Of a stretch of DNA of 20,302 bases, positions 1-6,889 are shown piece after piece. Every line of letters begins with the position of its first letter. Position 1 is the stretch's first letter. Source of the DNA: JBCCFW01 sp039029535 (GTDB lineage: Bacteria > Acidobacteriota > JBCCFW01); contig JBCCFW010000145.1 in NCBI GenBank assembly GCA_039029535.1, forward strand, positions 1 through 20,302, in the 5' to 3' direction. The notes below the pieces were generated by a model. That model did no database searches and had not been told where the DNA came from. It was given only the letters and a program-made list of their open reading frames with translations. Both the position numbers and the translations under genes were made by a program.

Positions 1-42
1 CAATGCGGACGCTAACAGCGCTTCTGATCGAGCGCAAGCGAC

Positions 43-588
43 TCAGTCGTCACTCTCTCGGACGAGCACTTCCTCCATCCCGTCGACCGGGTCCATGCAC
101 TCCCCCCGCTTGACGAAGCCGAGCGAGTCGGCGAGCTGACGGGAGGCCACGTTGGCCGGGGTCACCGAGACCACGAAGCGGCTCACGCCCGCCCGCTGCC
201 GCGCCCAGGCCATCATCGCCTCGATGGCCTCGCGGGCGTAGCCACGACGACGGTGGTGCTCGAAGACCGTGTAGCCGAGCTCGACGCCGCCGGGTGCCCA
301 CTCCTCCAGGTACCCAGCGCCGGGGGGCGCGTGGAAGCCGACGTGGCCGACCATCTCGTTGGTCTCACGCAGCACGATGGCGCGGAGCAGCCACTCCTGG
401 AGCGCCGGATCGTCGCGGAGCTGCCCGAGACGGAGCTGCACGACCTCACGAGCATCGGGCCAGTCCTCGGGGACCTCGGCGTCCAGGCGAAGACCGAAGG
501 CTCGCCGATCCCCAGCCAGCGAGAGCTCGTGCATCTCGGGGGTGAGGCTCCGGAGGTCCAGGCGCGCGGACACGATGGGCTCGACCAC
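43..588 (-). CDS. GNAT family N-acetyltransferase (RimJ/RimL-like)
   Basis: This 181-residue protein has the size and layout of a single-domain GNAT acetyltransferase, which moves an acetyl group from acetyl-CoA to an amine. The opening 'ARLDLRSLTPEM' resembles the RimJ/RimL-type N-terminus. Motif A, which binds the CoA pyrophosphate, lies at about residues 103-122 (ELGYTVFEHHRRRGYAREA, with the RRRGYA loop). Motif B lies at 141-162, including the typical 'PANVASRQLADSLGFVKRG'. Known RimJ/RimL-type enzymes act on protein N-termini or small molecules; the substrate here cannot be read from sequence. The start used is GTG at 588; no strong ribosome site precedes it, so the exact start is uncertain. 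It stands alone next to an inverted-repeat region and has no obvious operon partner in the window. The family call is secure, the substrate unknown. Confidence 0.9.
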   Translation of the reverse strand: MVEPIVSARLDLRSLTPEMHELSLAGDRRAFGLRLDAEVPEDWPDAREVVQLRLGQLRDDPALQEWLLRAIVLRETNEMVGHVGFHAPPGAGYLEEWAPGGVELGYTVFEHHRRRGYAREAIEAMMAWARQRAGVSRFVVSVTPANVASRQLADSLGFVKRGECMDPVDGMEEVLVRESDD

Positions 589-640
589 GCGCGCAGTGTC
601 TCACCGACGGGCCCTGGAAACGAAACGAGCTCCATCCAAG

Positions 641-823
641 CTAGCCCGGACAATTCATGAGTCTCCTGCTGCGTGACCAGATCTGCTGCCTGCGAAGGGC
701 GTACTCGCCCCTCGGTCCTCAACGCACCGTCAAGTGCGCTTCCGGGCCTCGCGGCTACGTTCGCCCTTCTCGGCTAGCATCTCCGGCCACTCGCCACGAA
801 CACTCATGAATAGTCCGGGCTAG
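641..823. repeat. 183-bp element with 22-bp near-perfect terminal inverted repeats
   Basis: Bases 641-662 (beginning CTAGCCCGGACAATTC) and 802-823 (ending GTCCGGGCTAG) are reverse complements over 22 positions with one mismatch. They enclose 139 bases with no convincing coding frame. The arms contain CTAG at the outer edges and TCATGA near the inner edge. The arrangement resembles a miniature inverted-repeat element or the ends of a small palindromic repeat. No clear target-site duplication is visible outside the arms, and there is no second copy in this window. Confidence 0.6.
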
Positions 824-838
824 TGGAGGAAGCTCGTC

Positions 839-859
839 CTCCCGTGTCACTCACGGGAG
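839..859 (-). terminator. Hairpin downstream of the TSP3 gene, terminator-like
   Basis: CTCCCGTG (839-846) and CACGGGAG (852-859) form a perfect 8-bp stem with a 5-base loop. It lies 16 bases past the TGA stop of the 876-2930 gene on the minus strand. There is no T-run after it, so it may be a weak intrinsic terminator or a 3'-end stabilising hairpin. The stem is seen directly; the role is inferred from its position. Confidence 0.55.
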
Positions 860-875
860 AGGAGTGGTACCCGAC

Positions 876-2930
876 TCAGGGACAGGCGGGATCACCCACA
901 CAGTCGGGATCGTCGCAGTCGAGCAGGCCGTCGAAGTCGTTGTCGAGACCGTCGGTGCAGTTGCCCGCCTCACAGGTCGGCGTGCCGGCGCAGTCTGGGT
1001 CGGTGCAGTCGGCAAGCCCATCGGCATCGTTGTCGAGACCATCGGTGCAGTCCATCTCGCCCGCAGCATCGCACTCGTCGCCGATCCCGTCCATGTCGGC
1101 GTCGGCCTGATCCGGGTTGGCGACCATCGGGCAGTTGTCGCAGGCATCACCCACGCCGTCGGCATCGGCGTCGGCCTGAGCAGGATTCGAGACCGTAGGG
1201 CAGTTGTCGACGCTGTCGAGCACGCCGTCCATGTCCGCGTCGGTGCAGGCCGGGTCAGCGGCGCAGTCCGCGTCGGCACAGTCGACCGTGCCGTCACCGT
1301 CGTTGTCGATGCCGTCGTTGCAGTTGCCCGACTCGGGACAAACCGGAGCACCGATGCAGTCGGGATCATCACAGTCCGTGAGCCCATCCTCATCGTTGTC
1401 GTCACCGTCGGCGCAGTCCTCGGGCTCGCCCGGCTCCTCGCAGGCGTTGCCGACACCATCACCATCGGTATCCGCCTGGTCCGTGTTGGGGACCGTCGGA
1501 CAGTTGTCGCAGGCATCACCCACGCCGTCGGCATCGGCATCCGTCTGAGTCGGGTTGTTCGTCATCGGACAGTTGTCCACGTCGTCGGGGACCGCGTCAC
1601 CGTCGTCGTCGTCGTCACAGACGTCGCCGACACCATCGGCGTCCAGGTCCGACTGATCGGGGTTCGGATCCATCGGACAGTTGTCGTCGGCATCGATGAT
1701 GCCGTCGCCGTCCGTGTCCATGCCCGAGCAAGCGGGATCACTCGCGCAGTCCGGATCTGCGCAATCGACGAAGCCGTCGCCGTCGTTGTCGACGGCGTCG
1801 GAGCAGTTGCCCGTCTCCGAGCACGCGGCATCACCAGTGCAGTCCGGATCGTCGCAGTCGAGCAGGCCGTCGGCGTCGTTGTCGACACCATCGGCACAGT
1901 TACCGGTCTCCGGACAGGCCGGGTCACCGACGCAGTCGAAGTCGGCGCAGTCGACCGCACCGTCGGCGTCGTTATCGATGCCGTCCGCACAGTTGCCGGC
2001 CTCCATCACCGAGCCGTCGCAAGCGTCACCGACACCGTCGGCATCGGCGTCCTCCTGGCCCGGGTTCGCAACACCGGGGCAGTTGTCGCAGGCATCACCC
2101 ACGCCATCGGCATCGGCGTCGGCCTGGTCCATGTTGGCCACCATCGGGCAGTTGTCGCAGGCATCGCCCGCCGCATCGCCGTCGGCATCGGCTTGATCGG
2201 GGTTGGCGGTCATCGGGCAGTTGTCGTCGTCGTCGGGCACGCCGTCGTCGTCGTCGTCGGCATCGTCGTCACAACCGGGGAAGCGACGACAGTCGGGATC
2301 GTCGCAGTCGACGAGGCCATCGCCGTCGTCGTCCTCACCGTCCTCACAAGGATGGGGCGGGCGCTCGCAGACATCGCCTTCACCGTCGGCGTCTTCGTCG
2401 GCCTGATCCGGGTTGTAGTGGCCCGGACAGTTGTCGTCACAGTCGGCGATGCCGTCGAGGTCGCTGTCGCTCGCGCCGGGGGCGTCCGGGTTCGGGTCAC
2501 AGGCATCGCCCAGCTCGTCGCCGTCGGAGTCGGCCTGATCCGGATCCGCCGTGCAGGGGCAGTTGTCGCAGGCGTCGCCGACGCCGTCGCCGTCGTTGTC
2601 GTGCTGACCGCGGTTGCGATCGTGCGGACAGTTGTCGCACTCGTTGCCGATTCCATCGTGGTCGGAGTCGCGCTGGCTGTTCGGCGTGCCGGGGCAGTTG
2701 TCACAAGCGTCGCCGACACCGTCATCGTCGGCGTCTTCCTGACCCGGGTTGGGCGTGCGCCGGCAGTTGTCGTCGCGGTTGAGGACGCCGTCGCGATCGA
2801 AGTCGCTCAGGCCGTGGCCCCGTCGGCCGTGCCGACCGCGGTCGCGTCGATGACCGAAGGCGTCGGTGACCTCGATGACGAGGAATCCCAACAAGACCAG
2901 GAAGAGGGGGAGCACTCCGCGAGCACGCAT
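876..2930 (-). CDS. Secreted thrombospondin type-3 repeat protein with Cys-rich DPDC repeats
   Basis: A 684-residue secreted protein built almost wholly of Asp-rich repeats. The chosen ATG at 2930 is preceded by AGGAG (2938-2942) with a 7-base spacer and opens a clean signal peptide (MRARGVLPLFLVLLGFLVIE, then VTDAFG). Upstream in-frame ATGs would add an Arg-rich segment that is not signal-like. Two repeat types alternate. One is the TSP3 type, with 13 copies of DNCP-like motifs (for example DNCPMVANPDQADADADG), whose Asp side chains bind Ca2+ in known TSP3 proteins. The other, 8 copies of roughly NC-DG-DND-DG-DC-DPDC-GDPAC, has regularly spaced Cys likely to form disulphides. No catalytic domain or sorting anchor is visible, and the protein stops directly after a DPAC repeat. 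It is probably a structural, calcium-stabilised surface or extracellular protein. It lies downstream of two lipoprotein genes on the same strand, 180 bases away. The function is inferred from repeat type only. Confidence 0.85.
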   Translation of the reverse strand: MRARGVLPLFLVLLGFLVIEVTDAFGHRRDRGRHGRRGHGLSDFDRDGVLNRDDNCRRTPNPGQEDADDDGVGDACDNCPGTPNSQRDSDHDGIGNECDNCPHDRNRGQHDNDGDGVGDACDNCPCTADPDQADSDGDELGDACDPNPDAPGASDSDLDGIADCDDNCPGHYNPDQADEDADGEGDVCERPPHPCEDGEDDDGDGLVDCDDPDCRRFPGCDDDADDDDDGVPDDDDNCPMTANPDQADADGDAAGDACDNCPMVANMDQADADADGVGDACDNCPGVANPGQEDADADGVGDACDGSVMEAGNCADGIDNDADGAVDCADFDCVGDPACPETGNCADGVDNDADGLLDCDDPDCTGDAACSETGNCSDAVDNDGDGFVDCADPDCASDPACSGMDTDGDGIIDADDNCPMDPNPDQSDLDADGVGDVCDDDDDGDAVPDDVDNCPMTNNPTQTDADADGVGDACDNCPTVPNTDQADTDGDGVGNACEEPGEPEDCADGDDNDEDGLTDCDDPDCIGAPVCPESGNCNDGIDNDGDGTVDCADADCAADPACTDADMDGVLDSVDNCPTVSNPAQADADADGVGDACDNCPMVANPDQADADMDGIGDECDAAGEMDCTDGLDNDADGLADCTDPDCAGTPTCEAGNCTDGLDNDFDGLLDCDDPDCVGDPACP

Positions 2931-3110
2931 GGGCGGTCTCCTACAGCAGCCGCACCGAGCCCGACCTCGTCGGCGACGAGGGAGGGACGGGACTCGAGTG
3001 ACGAAGGTCTCACCATGTCGGTGAAGTGACCGTTGACGGAAGACGGCCCCTGCCATTGCTCAGAGAAGGGCGTCCACGAGTTTTCTCATCGAGGCAAAAG
3101 AGCGCGCGAC

Positions 3111-3767
3111 TCAGCTCGCAATGGTGAACGCTTCCTCGATCCAGTCCTTCCCTCCGCAGGTCTCGAGCAGGACACGGACGGGAGCACCGACCGGGTTGCC
3201 GGCGGGAACGCGCACGGTCAGCTCGGTCATGCTCGTGGTGAGGACCTCGGCCGCAACGTCTCCGAACCAAACGGCCGCGAGATCGTCATGGCCGGTGAGG
3301 TTCACGCCACGGAGCGTCACGACGGCCCCCACCACCCCCTCGTCGGGCTCCACCGACTCGAGCTTCGGCCACTCTCCGCAACCGAGCCCCGGAAGGTAGC
3401 GGAAGGCATCCTGCCGGAGATCCTCGCCACCGCAGTGCCGAACGCTGAGGGAAACGTAGACACCGGCAGGCACGCCGCTGGGAGCGAGAACGAGAAGCTG
3501 ATCGTCGCGAGCCTCGATGATCCGAGCCGGCAAGTCATCGAACGAGACGACGGGGTGGTTGCCATCCGGATCGAGGAAGCCACGTCCGGTGAGGGTGAGC
3601 ACCGTGTCGGGAGGCCCGCCGTCGGGTGAGGACGATGTCAGCACCGGCGAAGGACCGCAGGGCGGCTCGCCGAAGAGGTCGACCTCGGTGAAGGTCGGGT
3701 GCGTCGAGTCACAGGCGAAGCTCGCGAGACCGAGGGTCAGGCAGAGACCCAGCACCGCGTCCTTCAC
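3111..3767 (-). CDS. IPT/TIG-domain lipoprotein, second of a paralogous pair
   Basis: A 218-residue protein with a short hydrophobic leader ending in Cys (GLASFAC), directly followed by DSTHPTFTE. Two IPT/TIG-like immunoglobulin folds follow at about residues 38-125 and 130-216. They are recognisable by 'P..G.P.TVLTLTGRGF' and 'PDEGVVGAVVTLRGVNL' and by a late Cys in each (RHCGG, ETCGG). Such domains mediate binding or serve as spacers in surface proteins. The lipobox is imperfect (Ser at -3), but the conserved Cys and the flanking motif shared with the upstream paralogue support lipidation. The start is GTG at 3767, overlapping the stop of the upstream gene (GTGA), so translation is probably coupled; no clear separate ribosome site is seen. 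Asp follows the Cys, which in enteric bacteria signals inner-membrane retention; whether that rule holds here is unknown. Confidence 0.8.
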   Translation of the reverse strand: MKDAVLGLCLTLGLASFACDSTHPTFTEVDLFGEPPCGPSPVLTSSSPDGGPPDTVLTLTGRGFLDPDGNHPVVSFDDLPARIIEARDDQLLVLAPSGVPAGVYVSLSVRHCGGEDLRQDAFRYLPGLGCGEWPKLESVEPDEGVVGAVVTLRGVNLTGHDDLAAVWFGDVAAEVLTTSMTELTVRVPAGNPVGAPVRVLLETCGGKDWIEEAFTIAS

Positions 3768-4468
3768 GGCACGTAGAGGAAGGCGCCCTGCGCGAGTAGC
3801 GTGCCGGCGCAGGTCTCGAGTCGCAGCAACTGACGCTCGCCCAGTGGCGGACCCGCCGGAGCGACGAAGGCGACCTCCTCAGCCGAGACTGTCAGGATCT
3901 CGACGGGAGTCAGCCCCAGCCAGGCCGCGACCACGCCGTCACTGCCGACCAGGTTGATGCCGGACACGGTGACCACCGTCCCGACCGGACCTTCGCTGGG
4001 GGTCAGGCTGAAGGAGAACGGCTGGGCACCACAGCTGATCTCGGCGGCATCGGTGAACGCGTTCTCGAGGGTCCATGAGCCACAGGAGTGCTCCACCGTC
4101 ACGGGCACCGTGGCTCCGTCGGGGATCCCGTCCGGCACGATGACCCCGAGCTGCTCGACATCGTGGGAGATCACCACGATGAGGTCGGCCTCCAGGCCAC
4201 CGAAGACGATCCTGAGCTCGGGATCGCCGCGTCGAGCCAGGTTCAGGCCCTCGAGCCAGACGACCGTGCCGGGTGGGCCGTCGACGGGGCGCACGACGTT
4301 CACGACGGGCGCACAGCCCCCGCCGCCGCCTCCACTCCCGCCGCCACCGAGCTCGGCCTCGGTGAAGGTCGGGTGAGTCGAGTCGCAAGCGAGCAGGGTC
4401 GAGACGAGGACGACCAAGCTCAGGCGAGTCCTCACTCCATCGACGCGAGACGTGAGTCGGTTCAGCAT
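3764..4468 (-). CDS. IPT/TIG-domain lipoprotein, first of a paralogous pair
   Basis: A 234-residue lipoprotein. The ATG at 4468 is chosen because GGAGG lies 5 bases upstream and it begins a proper signal (MLNRLTSR...LSLVVLVSTLLAC) with a good lipobox, LLAC. An in-frame ATG 81 bases further up (4549) adds a Pro/Arg-rich stretch and is unlikely. After the Cys comes DSTHPTFTE, the same nonapeptide as in the downstream paralogue. Then comes a Gly-rich linker with two Gly runs (GGGGSGGGGGG), which probably extends the domains from the membrane. Two IPT/TIG-like beta-sandwich domains follow, marked by 'PVDGPPGTVVWLEGLNL' and 'PSEGPVGTVVTVSGINL'. The gene is the first of a two-gene overlapping pair, and an extended -10 promoter lies just upstream at 4492-4500. 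The binding partner is unknown. Confidence 0.83.
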   Translation of the reverse strand: MLNRLTSRVDGVRTRLSLVVLVSTLLACDSTHPTFTEAELGGGGSGGGGGGCAPVVNVVRPVDGPPGTVVWLEGLNLARRGDPELRIVFGGLEADLIVVISHDVEQLGVIVPDGIPDGATVPVTVEHSCGSWTLENAFTDAAEISCGAQPFSFSLTPSEGPVGTVVTVSGINLVGSDGVVAAWLGLTPVEILTVSAEEVAFVAPAGPPLGERQLLRLETCAGTLLAQGAFLYVP

Positions 4469-4491
4469 CGCTTCCTCCACGGTGAGCACCG

Positions 4492-4500
4492 ATGATAGCA
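4492..4500 (-). promoter_or_regulatory. Extended -10 promoter element for the lipoprotein pair
   Basis: On the minus strand this reads TGCTATCAT: a TG extended element, one spacer base, then TATCAT (5 of 6 to the TATAAT consensus). It ends 23 bases before the ATG at 4468, a normal distance for a 5' leader with the GGAGG site inside it. No clear -35 is seen, which is common with extended -10 promoters. Confidence 0.55.
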
Positions 4501-4575
4501 GCGGCCGAGGTCGACCCCGCGCTGGACGGGGCCACGGATCGCCCACCATGCTTTCGGCTTCTCCGGAGTGACGAC

Positions 4576-5172
4576 GTGAAGGACTACTCCCCCTCCTACG
4601 AGCGCAACAACGACGACATCCTCGGCGTGCTGAAGGAGGTCTTGCCGAACGAAGGCCTCATCCTCGAGGTCGCCGGCGGGACCGGACAGCACGCGACCTG
4701 CTTCGCGCCTCACTTCCCCGACGCTCGCTGGCAGACCTCCGACATCCGGCCGGAGTCGCTGGCGAGCATGCGCGCCTGGCGTGAGGAGACCGGCCTCCCC
4801 AACCTCGAGGAGCCCGTCGAGCTCGACCTCACCCGTCAGCCCTGGCCAGTCGATCGCGCCGACGCGATGGTCGCCATCAACATGCTCCACGCCTCGCCCT
4901 GGCAGGTGGGCCTGGGGCTGCTGCACGGCGCCGGCCGCGTGCTGACGCCGGGAGCGCCGCTCTACTACTACGGTGCCTTCCTCCGCGACGACCGGGAGAC
5001 CGCCCCGAGCAACCTCGAGTTCGACGTCTCGCTGAGGGAGCGCGATCCGAGCTGGGGGCTCCGTCGTCTCACCGACGTGCTGGAGGTGGCCGGCGAGCAG
5101 GGCCTGGAGCTCGACCGTCTCGTCGACATGCCCCGCAACAACTGCTCGCTGATCCTCCGCAAGACGTCGTGA
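4576..5172 (+). CDS. DUF938 family class I SAM-dependent methyltransferase-like protein
   Basis: A 198-residue protein matching the DUF938 family from end to end. It has the 'YSPSYERNNDDILGVLKEVLP' opening, a Gly-rich SAM-binding motif I at residues 30-40 (LEVAGGTGQHA) and an acidic motif II region (SDIRPESL, about 55-62). The family signature INMLHASPW is at 101-109, GAGRVLTPGAPLYYYG at about 118-133, TAPSNLEFD at 142-150, and MPRNNCSLILRK ends the protein. The fold implies S-adenosylmethionine binding; the family's substrate is, to my knowledge, not established. I chose GTG at 4576: CGGAG sits 7 bases upstream and the family's conserved N-terminus begins right there. The longer frame from ATG 4492 starts inside the opposite-strand promoter and adds 28 unconserved residues. 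It is transcribed divergently from the lipoprotein pair, with 107 bases between the starts. Confidence 0.9.
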   Translation: MKDYSPSYERNNDDILGVLKEVLPNEGLILEVAGGTGQHATCFAPHFPDARWQTSDIRPESLASMRAWREETGLPNLEEPVELDLTRQPWPVDRADAMVAINMLHASPWQVGLGLLHGAGRVLTPGAPLYYYGAFLRDDRETAPSNLEFDVSLRERDPSWGLRRLTDVLEVAGEQGLELDRLVDMPRNNCSLILRKTS

Positions 5173-5201
5173 CGCCTCGGCGGGCGTCGGACCCGTCCGC
5201 G

Positions 5202-5210
5202 TGATAGAAC
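5202..5210 (+). promoter_or_regulatory. Possible extended -10 element upstream of the 5245 lipoprotein gene
   Basis: TGATAGAAC carries a TG element, a one-base spacer and TAGAAC (4 of 6 to TATAAT), 34 bases upstream of the ATG at 5245. It also overlaps a short hairpin, GAACC-TGCG-GGTTC (5207-5220), that could end the preceding transcript. The match is weak and positional. Confidence 0.3.
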
Positions 5211-5244
5211 CTGCGGGTTCGCCCATCCCATGGAGACTGCCGTC

Positions 5245-6177
5245 ATGACCTCCGCCTTCCTCCGCTCGCGTCCCACGCACGGTCTCGTGCTCGCCGGCCT
5301 CGTCCTGCTCGGCTGCCAGGCGGTCGCCCAGGAGCAGCCCCGGCTGTCGAAGCCGTCGCGGTCGAGCTTCGACGGACAGTGGAACCGCGGCCTGGCCGAG
5401 GTCACCACCTACGACCTCGAGCAGGCGCGCTACGGCGAGATCCACCGGGGCCAGGCGGTCTTGATCTACGTCACCGAGGACCTCTCGGCCGCCAAGCAGG
5501 TGAAGCTCGATCGTCCGGACCTGAACCCCGCCGACGCCGTGCGGGTGCTCAAGCTGAACACGACCAAGAAGTTCTACACGGGCGTCTATCCCTACTCGGT
5601 CATGCAGTCGACCTTCACGCCGGTCGACCGACGTGCCCACCCACGCACGCTCAAGTCCACGATGAGCTCACAGGAGTGGTGCGGTCACGTCTTCACGCAG
5701 GCCAACCTCCGCGGCAACGAGTACGTCATCGACGCCTACTCGTACTTCGAGTCGGAAGGTGACACCGAGGAGCGCTTCGCAGGCGCGATGCTCGAGGACG
5801 AGCTGTGGACCTTGGTGCGCATCGATCCGAGCGCCCTGCCGACCGGCTCGGTGAAGATGCTCCCCGGCTTCGTCCACTCGCGGCTGCGTCACGTGCCATT
5901 GCGCGTCGAGAACGCGAAGGCCACGCTGACTCGCGGTCGCTTCGCCGGCACGTCGGTGGCGAGCTACACCGTCGACTACCCGAGGCTGAACCGCTCACTG
6001 ACCCTGCACTTCGAGGAGTCGTTCCCTCACGCCGTCGTCGGCTTCGAGGAGCGTCAGCAGAGCCGGGGGAAGACGCTGACCACCCGCGGCACGCGGAGCA
6101 AGTCGAAGATGATCGACTACTGGAACCGCAACGGCGTGGCCGACGGCGCGCTGCGTGCGGAGATGGGGCTGGAGTAG
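5245..6177 (+). CDS. Conserved lipoprotein (family often mislabelled 'septum formation inhibitor Maf')
   Basis: A 310-residue lipoprotein. ATG 5245 is preferred over ATG 5230 because GGAG precedes it by 9 bases and it gives a compact signal (MTSAFLRSR...LVLAGLVLLGC) with lipobox LLGC and Cys24. The body carries a well-conserved block known to me from Bacteroidota and other genomes: 'WNRGLAEVTTYDLEQARYGE', 'GQAVLIYVTEDLSAAKQVK', 'VLKLNTTKKFYTGVYPYS', 'SSQEWCGHVFTQ', 'YSYFESEGDTEE', 'LEDELWTLVRIDPSALPTG'. Databases often label this family 'septum formation inhibitor Maf', but nothing here resembles Maf nucleotide pyrophosphatase, so that name should not be used. The invariant-looking W-C-G-H and the acidic residues suggest a binding pocket. 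The actual function is unknown. It follows the methyltransferase by 72 bases. Confidence 0.85.
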   Translation: MTSAFLRSRPTHGLVLAGLVLLGCQAVAQEQPRLSKPSRSSFDGQWNRGLAEVTTYDLEQARYGEIHRGQAVLIYVTEDLSAAKQVKLDRPDLNPADAVRVLKLNTTKKFYTGVYPYSVMQSTFTPVDRRAHPRTLKSTMSSQEWCGHVFTQANLRGNEYVIDAYSYFESEGDTEERFAGAMLEDELWTLVRIDPSALPTGSVKMLPGFVHSRLRHVPLRVENAKATLTRGRFAGTSVASYTVDYPRLNRSLTLHFEESFPHAVVGFEERQQSRGKTLTTRGTRSKSKMIDYWNRNGVADGALRAEMGLE

Positions 6178-6187
6178 GCAGCGGCCC

Positions 6188-6718
6188 GTGCTCGACACCC
6201 GGCTCTGGACCGTGCTGGCCGTCAGTGCCGCCTTGATGACGCTCGCCGTCATCGCCTGGTCTCGCCTCCCGCTACCCGAACACGTCGTCAGGCAGACCTG
6301 CGTGCGCTGCGGCGCCGAAGCCCGTCACGAGTCGCGGCTCGGTCTCTGGCTCGAGCCCAGCGTGGGGACCACGACGGCGTCCCACTGGGCCTCGCGTCAC
6401 CTGACCGCCGGCGAGCACGTCTGGTATCCCCTCGCGGCTCACGACGTCGACTGGCAAGGACGGCAATCAGGCGGCTTCTCCGGTCCCACCCCACCCCCGG
6501 AGGTCTTCCACTCCCTCCGCGAGCACGCTGGCGACGAGATCGCAGCGCACCTTCTGCGTGAGTCGGGCCTGGTGCTGGAGCGGGATCCCGATGCCTGGGC
6601 CCGACTTCACGGCGCCGACCTGGCGGAGTGGCGGGGCTACGCTCATCCCTACCCCCCGCCTCCGCGGGCCGGCGGACCCTGTGGCACGATTCCGCCCTCC
6701 GACGGAGGCCCGTCATGA
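6188..6718 (+). CDS. Small membrane-anchored CxxC protein of unknown function
   Basis: A 176-residue protein that I do not recognise. It opens with a single hydrophobic segment (about residues 5-27, LWTVLAVSAALMTLAVIAW), then a CVRCGAEARHESRLG motif that looks like half of a zinc ribbon or a redox CxxC pair. A hydrophilic domain with several His and Trp follows, with a Pro-rich tail (YPPPPRAGG). The start is uncertain: GTG 6188 avoids overlap with the lipoprotein gene that ends at 6177, whereas ATG 6155 would overlap it and add 11 basic residues. Neither has a strong ribosome site. Its TGA stop overlaps the ATG of the truncated DUF4174-like gene (ATGA at 6715-6718), so the ancestral arrangement was probably a coupled pair. 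Its last 24 codons fall inside the duplicated segment repeated at 9615. Confidence 0.65.
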   Translation: MLDTRLWTVLAVSAALMTLAVIAWSRLPLPEHVVRQTCVRCGAEARHESRLGLWLEPSVGTTTASHWASRHLTAGEHVWYPLAAHDVDWQGRQSGGFSGPTPPPEVFHSLREHAGDEIAAHLLRESGLVLERDPDAWARLHGADLAEWRGYAHPYPPPPRAGGPCGTIPPSDGGPS

Positions 6719-6809
6719 CCCGTTCAGTCCTCGCTCTCGTCCTGCTCCTCGGCGCGCTCGCTCCTCGCGCGAACGCCGGGATCCCGCCATCCAATGCCGC
6801 CGTGCCCGA
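6648..6809 (+). repeat. Direct repeat, left copy (162 bp) flanking the inserted cassette
   Basis: Bases 6648-6809 are identical to 9615-9776 except one position (G at 6779, A at 9746). The segment holds the tail of the 6188-6718 gene, a GGAGG ribosome site, and the start plus signal peptide of a DUF4174-like protein. Weaker similarity continues leftward to 6621, with a 6-base length difference and a few substitutions. Confidence 0.95.
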
Positions 6810-6831
6810 TGACTGGAAGACTCCAGCGTAG
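6715..6831 (+). pseudogene. Truncated stub of the DUF4174-like secreted protein gene
   Basis: From ATG 6715 the first 31 codons match the intact gene at 9682, including the signal peptide MTRSVLALVLLLGALAPRAN and the mature start 'A.IPPSNAAVP', with Gly for Glu at one site. Beyond 6809 the sequence is unrelated and a stop follows within 8 codons (DDWKTPA, then TAG), leaving 38 residues with no domain. The ribosome site GGAGG (6704-6708) is intact, so a short secreted peptide could still be made. The upstream stop-start overlap is preserved, which suggests that this is the original promoter-side end of the gene, cut by the cassette. Confidence 0.8.
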
Positions 6832-6889
6832 CCAGATACGCTTAGTTAGCATTTTTTTGAAGCTGCTATTCGGCGCATTGGAGGGAGCC

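Noticed and set aside
876..2900. CRISPR-like or satellite repeats suggested by regular GTCGTCGGCATCGGC strings.
   Set aside because: The repeats have no constant repeat-spacer structure, keep a coding frame, and encode TSP3 motifs.
864..3029. A 721-codon plus-strand open frame opposite the TSP3 gene.
   Set aside because: It is a by-product of the Asp/Gly-rich repeats: GAC and GTC codons read in reverse give Val/Gly/Ile-rich nonsense without stops. It has no ribosome site or known domain, whereas the minus strand has a signal peptide and clear repeats.
2931..3056. An N-terminal extension of the TSP3 protein to ATG 3056.
   Set aside because: The added 42 residues are Arg/Cys-rich and would bury the signal peptide; AGGAG directly precedes ATG 2930.
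4492..4575. An ATG at 4492 as the start of the DUF938 methyltransferase.
   Set aside because: It lies within the opposite-strand extended -10 element and adds 28 unconserved residues. GTG 4576 has a good ribosome site and matches the family's usual N-terminus.
6810..6889. An intrinsic terminator or small RNA at the T7 run (6852-6858).
   Set aside because: The preceding bases form only a 3-base stem; the AT-rich stretch is better read as the foreign edge of the cassette and the leader of the next gene.
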